From positions 1,240,001 to 1,304,000 of the forward strand of contig CAXKWD010000007.1 of assembly GCA_964059195.1 (NCBI GenBank): a DNA stretch of 64,000 nucleotides, read 5' to 3'. The stretch is from Ectobius pallidus (taxonomy: Eukaryota > Arthropoda > Insecta > Blattodea > Ectobiidae). The notes beneath the pieces were generated by a model. It saw nothing but the letters and a program-made list of their open reading frames with translations, did not search any database and was not told the origin of the DNA. This document shows, in pieces, positions 55,945 through 64,000 of this stretch (its first letter is position 1; each line of letters starts with the position of its first letter). Position numbers and translations under genes: made by a program.

Positions 55945-57313
55945 AAGTGCCAGTATGGTACTTTATGAGATTGTGTGGGGGACGAAAAATGTCTGTCCGT
56001 CTGTCTGTCCGTCCGTCCGTCCGTCCGTGTGTCTGTACGCGCTCTAACTCAAATAAGCTTTTTCGGATTTTCATGAAACTTGGGAAACACATTTATAATG
56101 TCAATGGGAAGAACCCTATTGATATTGAACCAAATGGGTTCACCGGTACCGGAGTAATGCCCAATTTAGTGCCTATGTTAATAGATTATGGCGCCTTTCT
56201 AATAGAAAGGCGCCATAATTCAAATACGCTGTATCGGATTTCCATTAAACTTGGTATACGCATTTATGACGTCCATGAAAAGTACTCTGTTAAATTTGAA
56301 CCTAATCTGTTGACCGGTACCGGAGTAAAACCCAATTTAGTGTATATTTTAAAGGCGCAATAGCTCAAATACGCGTTATCGGATATTTATGAAACTTCGT
56401 AAAACGCATTTATACTATCCATGGAAAGACGTCTGTTGATGTTCAACCAAATCGGTTGGCCAGTACCGGAATAATGCCCAATTTATTGCCTTTTATGTTA
56501 ATATATGAGAAGTCGCGATAACTCAAATATGCTTTATTGGATTTTCCTGAAACTTTGTATACCCATTTATAATGTACATGGGAATACGTCTACCGATATT
56601 GGACCAAATCGGTTGACCGGTACCGGAGTAAAACCCAATTTAGTCTCTATTTTAAAAACGCGGTAACTCAAATACGCTTTACCGGATTTTTATGGAATTT
56701 GGTATACACATTTATAGTGTTCATGGGAAGACGTCTACTGATACTGGATGAAATCGGTTCACCTGTTCCGGAGTAATGCTCAATTTGGTGCCTATTTTAT
56801 GATAATATACGTATTCGAAAGAATTTGTATAAAAAAAAAGCAAATCATTTATCATGACAACATAGTCAATTGTTTTACTGTTATATTATACGGCTTTGGA
56901 AATTAAAATAGAGATAGCTATGACCAAAAACACTATTGTTTTACATGCGCTTATCCAACTAGACCGTTAAACTGACCCAGGTGACCGAGATGGTAACGTT
57001 TTGGCCTCACGTTATGGAGTTCCATGGTTCAAATTCCGAACCCAGCCAATTTCACTTTCTTTTTCGTATTTTTATGTGAGTGTGCGATTGTCAAGATATA
57101 AAAAATCTGTACAGTTCAGCTGATGCTGGAAGATTTTAATCTGATTAAAAAGAAAACTATACCTTTGTTCTTCCCTAAGCCCTGCTTAATGAATAAATCT
57201 GGAGCTTAACTTGTAAATCAATTAAAAAAACATATTCTACATATCATAATTGCAGTCATAACTGATTAAAAAAAACATACCGGCACTTTTTTACATCAGT
57301 TTACCTGATTTTA
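55945..57313 (+). mobile_element. Helentron-like (HINE-type) element
   Basis: The 5' end is AAGTGCCAGTATGGTACTTT, followed by GTCTGTCC/GTCCGTCC repeats and five ~150-bp units (starting near 56045, 56216, 56360, 56516, 56660) with ACCGGTACCGGAGTAA. A tRNA-like module (about 56975-57050) holds GTGACCGAGATGGTAAC and ATGGTTCAAATTCC. The 3' end has CATACCGGCACTT and the hairpin ATCAGTTTACCTGAT at 57295-57309. Near-complete and in the same arrangement as the copy at 17462-18624. Confidence 0.8.
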
Positions 57314-57683
57314 TTTTAATTACAAATTTCTGGCCGTGTGATTAGCAAGCGAACATGATACTAATCCTAACAACAAGCTTTTGTTTCGTTTTGCTTAAGG
57401 CAATTGTTTAAAAGAAAATAAGATCTGTTTATTTCAGCATTTTTAAGGAAGTTCAAACTACCGTAACATTGTTAACTAACTAATGCTGAAGTTGGGCTGG
57501 AACGAACCGGAACGGGGCTCCGGGAAAATAAAAATCTACTCTTTATTGTTCCGGCATAAACGCAGGCAAGAAATGAGTACATACGAAATCGGCGTATGTT
57601 TTGGCAACGCTTTTCTAATAATGAATCTTTATTAGAGTCATGGTCTCCTGTTCTTGTCTTGAGATTGTATTCTTATACAAGTA

Positions 57684-57828
57684 CAGCCTGTGCATTTAGA
57701 CGTGAGCACTTGCATGCGCCGCAGACATAGAGCGGACGGAAGGGGATTGTATTGCTAGTATGCATTACGTGATGACTGGTGCCACTGCGCATTGTGTTTA
57801 CAGTGCTCACGTCTAAATGCACGGACTA
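57684..57828. mobile_element. Small palindromic MITE, probable TA target
   Basis: TGCATTTAGACGTGAGCACT at 57691-57710 is matched exactly in reverse at 57802-57821. The similarity continues outward more loosely (CAGCCTG against TAGTCCG) up to TA on both sides. About 145 bp with a 91-bp centre. Probably Tc1/mariner-derived. Confidence 0.6.
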
Positions 57829-58462
57829 TACGTATAAGTGGGACGCTAAGACCTGAACCAAACACGCGCTGATAGCTTATCGTCCGCCGGTACCAATGGA
57901 GTTGTGGGCAAAAGAGAAGGCATATACTGTACTATTCATTCCAACAAAAATAAAGTGAATAAATATTTGTATTTTTGGTTGTGAAATATTATTTAAGTAA
58001 TGGTATGTAACTCACAGAATATCGCTGTAGGGTCTGTACTAAATGCTGTATGCTAACTAAGATGTTTTTACACGGTCTGTACAGCAGGGAACATCACGTG
58101 AGATAAAGGTCAGGCAGGTCTAGATTACATCATCATAGCCTACTGAGCAGCCGTTTGTTTGACTCAGGTCTTACCGATCGAGTTGTACGTTCTGTAATTG
58201 AACAAACCGAGCAAAACTAGAAGTTCGTAACTTTCTTTTCCTAACGATGAAGAGTCGGCCCATCCTTCTTGCAGCCGGCCACACATGCGGATCTTTTTAT
58301 TCCAGAAAAGTCATGGTATATAGATCAGTAAAATTCTGTTACACCAGTTATCTAAGGTAAGGCAGTCAAGTGGCAAGAATATTGTTCCCACTTACATAAC
58401 GAAAGTGCAATCCTCATGATGATGCGTGTTTGCAGTAATATTCTACATTTTTCACCATACAA
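57829..58462. other. Anonymous DNA
   Basis: No gene recognised. Confidence 0.4.
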
Positions 58463-58547
58463 GCTATAAGGATATTTATTTATTAAATCTCCAAGTACAA
58501 GAGCCCTATTTTACCTATGTATGCTAGGGCTATAGTTTCAGAATAAG
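58463..58547 (-). mobile_element. 3'-terminal scrap of an RNase H-type LINE
   Basis: Minus strand: ATAGCCCTAGCATACATAGG ... AAATAGGGCTCTTGTACTTG ... TTTAATAAATAAATATCC. This matches the 3' end of the LINE at 61206 onward (AACCCTAATGTACCTTCGGG ... AAATAGGGTTTTGTGTAATG ... TTCAATAAATAAATACC). Confidence 0.6.
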
Positions 58548-58560
58548 TATGTTATAATTA

Positions 58561-58970
58561 TGACATGCAGAAATTTTTTTTAAATGTGGCAGTAAACAAT
58601 AAACAAAAGTGAACATAAACACAAAACATTAAAAAGTTACTTCATAGAAATAGTTGTGAGAATTGATCACAGTGTTTTAAAAACTTTGTTAACGAATGTC
58701 TTAAATTCTGAGAAACAGCATTGGTTTTTTAAGAAGTCAATCATTGGATAACCCAAAACCTTACTACATTTAGTTAGATGCTTCTTTAGTATGTGGCGCT
58801 TGTAACCATGAAATGGGCAGTCTAAAATAAGATGTTCGACAGTTTGTTCATCATGTCCACATGGACAAAAATATCCATCAATAGAGGGTATGTGGAATCT
58901 TTGAAAGTAAGATTTAAATATACCATGACCCGTCATAAATTGAGTTAAAACGAATGATGGTTCGAAATAT
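58561..58970 (-). mobile_element. 5'-truncated LINE with 13-bp target duplication
   Basis: Flanked by TATGTTATAATTA at 58548-58560 and 58971-58983. Codes for the C-terminal end of a LINE ORF2 (58667-58956): FVLTQFMTGHGIFKSYFQRF, a C-x-C-x8-H-x4-C zinc knuckle (CPCGHDEQTVEHLILDC), and FKTFVNKVFKTL. It is homologous throughout to the C-terminus of the LINE at 61586-64000 (FVLTQFLTGHGKFMQYLHRF, CKCGQQDETVEHILYTC, FQSFVNRIFSKL) but clearly a different family. Confidence 0.85.
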
Positions 58971-58981
58971 TATGTTATAAT

Positions 58982-59589
58982 TAGAGACCGGATTTTAAAG
59001 GGAATTACTTTTTTTATAATTCATCACAAAACTTGATAAAATTGAATAGGGAATTACTTAGTAAGTTTCAACTGCAAATAACCTGGTTTTAACTTCTCTT
59101 TTTTTCCCTTTTTTAGGCTCATCTCCCTTTTTTAGGAACTTTCCCTTTCCAGTGCCTTTTTTGCTAATTTATTTTGAAAATTTCGTAAATTACCTAGTAT
59201 TTGGTAATATGAAAACATTAAAAATTGTTTTCACTGATTCACCATTGAAAAAATAATTCCTCCCAGCAGAATAGAGTGTTACAGAGAAATCACAGGCTTG
59301 GCGAACTTGTGCTATTTTCCTCTGTGAGAATTTCAACAAGATCAAGGAATTTCTTCAGTCATTAGATGATACAGAATCAGCAGCTGTAGAGCAAACCCGA
59401 ATTACGTTATCTAGGTCAACTCGTTTCTAATGAAGTAAAGTAAAACATACAAAAATATGTATATCTCTGTTGAATTTTTACACTCTCTTATACTTTTGTA
59501 TCCCTTTTTCCCCACATTTTTTGGGCAATAATTTTATCTTTTTTCGTCCTTTTTTGGGTGAAAATTGTCCCTTTAAAACCCGGTCTCTA
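58982..59589. mobile_element. hAT-like element (608 bp)
   Basis: Inverted termini TAGAGACCGGATTTTAAAGG (left) and, reversed, TAGAGACCGGGTTTTAAAGG (right), flanked by GTTATAAT at 58974-58981 and 59590-59597, an exact 8-bp duplication. The interior is rich in CCCTTTTTT pyrimidine runs. No transposase recognised. Confidence 0.85.
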
Positions 59590-59885
59590 GTTATAATGCA
59601 AAATAACATACAAATTTCATTTTTATTACGAAATTTCGCCAAAATTAAGCCAACATCTATACCGAAATTGTATATTTACATTCATAGTAAAGCAGGATCC
59701 TTACATAACATAACTAGGTTCGAAGATTTCTTCTAAAATTCAAATATATTTAAATTTTATTTTAAAGATATGAAAAAATTTAAAAACAAGTTATACAAAA
59801 TGAATAAAACTTAGGCAGTATTTCAATTAACAGAGTTTTTAATTGTCCACATTACAATATTAACATAGTTTCATTATTCTCTGAC

Positions 59886-61205
59886 TTATATGTTTCTTCA
59901 TATTCCCTTGAATCAATTAGGTAATAAAACATATTAGTTTCTTCTTTTCCCTTAAATAGATTAGGTAATAAAAACTTTTTGGTTTCTTATTTCTCCTTAC
60001 ATCGATTAGGTAATAAAAGCTTTTTGTTTCTTCTTATTCCCTTAAATTGATTAGGTAATAAGTAATTTTTGTTTCTTCTTATTCCCTTAAATTGATTAGG
60101 TAATAACAACTTTTTTGTTTCTTCTTTTTCCTTAATCGATTAGGTAATAAAACTTTTTTGTTTTTTATTTTTCCTTAATCGATTAGGTAATAAAACTTTT
60201 TTGTTTTTTATTTTTCCTTATATCGATTAGGTAATAAATACTTTTTGTTTCTTCTTATTCCCTTAAATTGATTAGGTAATAAAAACTTTTTTGTTTCTTC
60301 TTTTTCCTTAATCGATTAGGTAATAAAAGTTTTTTGTTTTTTTTTATTTTTTCCTTATATCGATTAGGTAATAAATACTTTTTTTCTTCTTATTCCCTTA
60401 AATTGATTAGGTAATAAAAACTTTTTTGTTTCTTCTTTTTCCTTAATCGATTAGGTAATAAATACTTTTTGTTTCTTCTTATTCTCTTAAATTGATTAGG
60501 TAATAAATACTTTTTGTTTCTTATTATTCCCTTAAGTTGATTAGGTAATAAAAACTTTTTTGTTTCTTCTTTTTCCTTAATCGATTAGGTAATAAATACA
60601 TTTTGTTTCTTCTTATTCCCTTAAATTGATTAGGTAATAAAAACTTTTTTGTTTCGAATTTTCTCCTTATATCGATTAGGTAATAAATACTTTTTGTTTC
60701 TTCTTATTCCCTTAAATTGATTAGGTAATAAATACTTTTTGTTTCTTCTTACTCCCTTAAATTGATTAGGTAATAAAAACTTTTTTGTTTCTTCTTATTC
60801 CCTTAAATTGATTAGGTAATAAAAACTTTTTGGTTTCTTCTTATTCCCTTAAATTGATCAGGTAATAAAAACTTTTTTGTTTCTTCTTATTCCCTTAAAT
60901 TGATTAGGTAATAAAAACATTTTTGTTTCTTCTTTTTCTTAATCTTTTTGTTTCTTCTTATGCCCTTAAATTGATTAGGTAATAAAAACTTTTTTGTTTC
61001 TTCTTTTTCCTTAATCGATTGGGTAATAAAAGTTTTTTGTTTTTTATTTTTTCCTTATATCGATTAGGTAATAAATACTTTTTGTTTCTTCTTATTCCCT
61101 TAATTTGATTAGGTAATACAAAGTTTTTTGTTTCTTCTTTTTCCTTAATCGATTAGGTAATAAATACTTTTTGTTTCTTCTTATTCCCTTAAATTGATTA
61201 GGTAT
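59886..61205. repeat. ~45-bp minisatellite array, about 30 units
   Basis: The consensus unit is ATTGATTAGGTAATAAATAC-TTTTTGTTTCTTCTTATTCC-CTTAA. Two sub-types alternate irregularly (ATTGATTAGG with TTATTCCCTTAA, ATCGATTAGG with TTTTTCCTTA). The array ends exactly where the LINE 3' terminus starts (about 61206). No coding capacity. Confidence 0.95.
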
Positions 61206-61585
61206 TTATTTATTGAATATCCACATTACACAAAACCCTATTTCACCCGAAGGTACATTAGGGTTGGAGATGTCACAAATGTTATTTACAATAGGTTATC
61301 CTGGTATTGGAATCTGAATGTCTAATATACACTATTTACAATACTGTACAGTTCTTACCAGGCGTAATGTCTACAATAGTCCTACAGTTTCTTATGTCTT
61401 ACGATATGGTAAGTCTTAAGTTAAAGTTAATTGTGTGAATTCGTTTTTATATAAACATAACCTTAAATTATAGATAAGATATTGTTGGAATAAATAGCTT
61501 AACTAAGCAAGATAAAATAAATTAACTGAGCAATACATTAAGTAAGGTAAGTAAATACCCCAATGACTGAATAAAAGTGTGAGAG
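61206..61585 (-). mobile_element. 3' UTR and terminus of the RNase H-type LINE
   Basis: About 380 bp between the ORF2 stop and the minisatellite. It ends TTCAATAAATAAATAC in minus orientation. The last 60 bp resemble the scrap at 58463-58547. Confidence 0.7.
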
Positions 61586-64000
61586 TTAAAGCTTCGAAAA
61601 TATTCTATTTACAAACGATTGAAAAAGTTTGTGTCCGTTTTTGTCAGCAAGGACGTGTCCAATGGGACTGACATACTCTAAGTCTATTCTGTTCAGACAC
61701 AAAAGAAGTTCAGTCCTCTCCAGTTCATAACGTGAACATGTATACAATATATGTTCAACTGTTTCATCTTGCTGACCGCACTTGCAGGTGGCAGTGTTTG
61801 AGATCCTAAATCGGTGAAGATATTGCATGAATTTTCCATGCCCAGTCAGAAACTGCGTCAGAACAAAATTCGGGATGAGTTTTTTGCACTTCAACCTATC
61901 GCCCACTGTAGGAAAAAATAGATCTCTTGTTGTAGAACCATTTGAGCTATTCTGCCACAGAGTATCCCATTCTTCTAAGATATTTCTTCTGATTGTCTTC
62001 TTTATGTAAGAAATGGGACAAGCAGAATAGGTGGGAAGGAGGTTCGAATTTGCAGCTGTTTTGGCCAGTTCATCCGCTCTCTCATTTCCTGCAATTCCTG
62101 AGTGTCCACGAATCCAGGAAAGACAGACATGACCAGGGAATTTTCCTATCAATCTGCGCACTTCGTGTGCGATTGGGTGTAGATTGTATTTGTCATTTAT
62201 AGCAAGTAAAGCAGACTTCGAATCACTGTACACACATACACTATGGCTGGTATCCTTGCACCATTTTATGGCTTCTCTAATGGCCAGGAGTTCAGCCTGA
62301 AACACTGAACACTCAGGGGACAATTTGTTTTTGTTTGTAAATATTTCTGTTGAGTTGGAGTACACAACAAATGCACACCCTACATTCATTGTGCCAGCGA
62401 GTATGTCTTCAAAGCGAGACCCATCAGTATAAATTTCATAATGGTGAGCCCCACTGTCATTTGGTTTCCTGAAGTATTGCATATGTAGGGCAGGATGTCC
62501 TGCCGAGATCTTATCAAGCGGTTTCTCAAGTTCCAGTTCTGATATATATTCAGGTACAGGTCTGCCTCTTTTTATGTTGCTTATGTGCGCCTTCATCGTA
62601 CCTGTTAAGAACAATGGCTCTATTCCAGCCACGATTAAAGCAGCTTCAGTGGAGATGGTGCGATACCCTCTGATCATTCTGAGTAAATACCCACGTTGAA
62701 TTTGGAGCAGTTTGTTTTGTGCCCACCGTTTCTGAAGTACATCCTGAAATGCTGCTACACCATATAGAATAAGTGGTTCTACTGCTCCATGATATATTAT
62801 TTTGAGGATGTCGTGATTAAGTCCCCAGGTAGGTCTAGTTGCAAATGCCAGTCTTGTAAGTAGTGAACTTGCCTTTTTGGCTACATGATCAAAATGAGGG
62901 CGGAAGGTTAACTTTTGGTCTAATAGAATACCTAAGTAATTTAATTTATCAGTAAACTGTACTGGTGTATTGTTCATGCTGAGGTTGACTGGTTCAGCAT
63001 TCCTTCGTCTAGTTACCAACAGAGCTTTGGTTTTATTTGCATTAAAATGAAGTTTGTTAGCTTGTCCCCAGTCATGAATTAAAGAGAGAGCAGTGTTAGC
63101 AATATTTTCTACTCTTGCTGCTGTATCAGATTTCACCAGCAGAAGAGCATCATCTGCATAGGCAAAAATACTACATCCATTTGGCAGGGACTGTTGTAGT
63201 AGGTCGTCATAGAGTATGACCCAGAAGCCTGGGCTACAGGTGGATCCTTGTGGGCAACCCCTTGTAATGTTTTTGTTAATGGTAGTGCCACTTAATGCTA
63301 ACTGAATCTTGCGGTTAGTAAAATAGTCTCTTATTAATTTATATAAGTTTCTTCGGCAGTTTTTCTTTCTTAGCTGGTGAAGCACTTTTGGCCACCATGC
63401 ATGGTTGAAAGCACTAGATATATCCAAAGAAATAAGCAGGCCTATTTTCTTTTCGTTGAGTGTCCTCTGTATCCAATCAACCACTTTACAGACTGCATCC
63501 TCTGTTGATTTTTGTGGCATAAAGCCGAACTGGTTTTCGTTTAGCTGATGACTGCTAGTTAAGTGAAACATAACTCTGTCAATTATAAGTTTTTCTAAGC
63601 ATTTCCCTAGAACCGGTATTAAACTAATAGGTCTGAATGCCCCAGCCACCTTCTTGTTATTATTTGGTTTTGGTATTATCTTGACTGACGCAATCTTCCA
63701 GCAATCTGGGAAAGTACCAAGTTGTAAACATTTGTTGAACACATCTGTGAAAAGGAAGGGAAAACAGAAATGGACATTTTTCACTATGTTAGCGGAGATG
63801 TGATCAGGGCCTGGCGCTTTTTGATCGTTTAGTTTCAGAATTATATTATTAACTTCCTGTGGAGTGAACAGGCAGTCATTTGGCGTGTAAATATCATTTT
63901 CCGCTAGTGTACGAATTTGTTGCTGATCTGCATTATCTATTGTGTCTTCAGGGAAGAATGATGCAGCCAGTGCCTCTGCTGTTTCTTTAGGATTTGTTGT
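61586..64000 (-). CDS. LINE ORF2: reverse transcriptase, RNase H, zinc knuckle (runs off window)
   Basis: Open without a stop for 804 codons plus the stop, continuing past the window edge; a GTG at 63784 is not a real start, since the frame upstream reads LNDQKAPGPDHISANIV. Residues counted from the window edge: KAPGPDH (55-61), RPISLIP (123), QFGFMPQKST (157), motif A SLDISSAF (about 191), motif B GCPQGSTCSPGFW (about 249), YADD (281-284), LNYLGILLDQ (about 353). RNase H follows with Asp526 (YTDGS), Glu570 (FQAELLAI), Asp593 (YSDSKSA), His633 and Asp643 (GNERADELAK), so all catalytic residues are present. Last comes a C-x-C-x8-H-x4-C zinc knuckle (739-755). GCPQGSTCSPGFW with an RNase H suggests the R1/LOA/I group. 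The endonuclease would lie outside the window. Probably a young, possibly active copy. Confidence 0.9.
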   Translation of the reverse strand, partial: TTNPKETAEALAASFFPEDTIDNADQQQIRTLAENDIYTPNDCLFTPQEVNNIILKLNDQKAPGPDHISANIVKNVHFCFPFLFTDVFNKCLQLGTFPDCWKIASVKIIPKPNNNKKVAGAFRPISLIPVLGKCLEKLIIDRVMFHLTSSHQLNENQFGFMPQKSTEDAVCKVVDWIQRTLNEKKIGLLISLDISSAFNHAWWPKVLHQLRKKNCRRNLYKLIRDYFTNRKIQLALSGTTINKNITRGCPQGSTCSPGFWVILYDDLLQQSLPNGCSIFAYADDALLLVKSDTAARVENIANTALSLIHDWGQANKLHFNANKTKALLVTRRRNAEPVNLSMNNTPVQFTDKLNYLGILLDQKLTFRPHFDHVAKKASSLLTRLAFATRPTWGLNHDILKIIYHGAVEPLILYGVAAFQDVLQKRWAQNKLLQIQRGYLLRMIRGYRTISTEAALIVAGIEPLFLTGTMKAHISNIKRGRPVPEYISELELEKPLDKISAGHPALHMQYFRKPNDSGAHHYEIYTDGSRFEDILAGTMNVGCAFVVYSNSTEIFTNKNKLSPECSVFQAELLAIREAIKWCKDTSHSVCVYSDSKSALLAINDKYNLHPIAHEVRRLIGKFPGHVCLSWIRGHSGIAGNERADELAKTAANSNLLPTYSACPISYIKKTIRRNILEEWDTLWQNSSNGSTTRDLFFPTVGDRLKCKKLIPNFVLTQFLTGHGKFMQYLHRFRISNTATCKCGQQDETVEHILYTCSRYELERTELLLCLNRIDLEYVSPIGHVLADKNGHKLFQSFVNRIFSKL

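Noticed and set aside
55947..56363. A repeated ~50-residue peptide (NTLFRIFMKLGKHIYN...NPIDIEPNRFTGTGV) open in six HINE copies, as if a repeat-domain protein
   Set aside because: Pairwise comparison of units shows changes falling freely on non-synonymous positions (for example His/Asn, Arg/Gly, Ile/Asn), frames end at unit borders, and the sequence is the element's non-coding tandem unit.

Overview
The window is eukaryotic, almost certainly an insect, and the repeat content would suit a cockroach or termite (Blattodea). That placement is inference: the tract is AT-rich, has very few genes, is packed with nested transposable elements, and has no bacterial gene organisation. No tRNA, rRNA or CRISPR was found. 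The only plausible host genes are three short, GC-richer, apparently single-exon reading frames that encode small secreted proteins: 4319-4717 (minus), 24089-24469 (minus) and 31880-32212 (plus). The first and third are clearly paralogues. Both have an 18-residue signal peptide, a mature start of Asp-Tyr-x-Cys-Tyr, the same cysteine spacing and a glycosylation site at the same residue. The third-described gene (24089-24469) is an orphan with no cysteine in its mature part.

Layout. 1-4300: a LINE endonuclease relic, an A-rich degenerate simple repeat and a SINE copy. 4.3-4.8 kb: secreted Cys-rich gene 1 with its own TATA box and initiator. 5-12 kb: LINE fragments, Helitron relics, two Helentron-like (HINE-type) elements and a small hAT MITE. 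12-16 kb: mostly anonymous, with SINE-like pieces. 16-23.4 kb: a dense TE nest (a Helitron split by two HINEs, a hAT relic with perfect 8-bp target duplication, a long-TIR element split by a LINE, and another Helitron). 24-25 kb: the orphan secreted gene and a Penelope GIY-YIG relic. 25-31 kb: anonymous DNA with microsatellites. 31.8-32.2 kb: secreted Cys-rich gene 2. 33-42.7 kb: a 114-bp inverted repeat, a pogo/Tigger-type element, a decayed LINE interrupted by a Tc1/mariner-type element, a SINE and a HINE. 43-51.9 kb: two practically identical 3.15-kb direct repeats around a 2.58-kb interior, each repeat holding a dimeric ~121-bp satellite array. 53-59.6 kb: a hAT MITE holding a Helitron, a HINE, a small palindromic MITE, LINE 3' ends and a 608-bp hAT-like element. 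59.9-61.2 kb: a ~45-bp minisatellite. 61.2-64 kb: the 3' part of an apparently intact RNase H-bearing LINE that runs off the window end.

The items most worth following up are the paralogous secreted Cys-rich pair, the HINE-type family (seven dispersed copies with asymmetric inverted repeats, a 3' hairpin and internal ~150-bp tandem units), the long-TIR element carrying a conserved unnamed protein, and the 3.15-kb direct repeats. All calls come from reading the sequence. Family names rest on remembered motif patterns, not on database searches.
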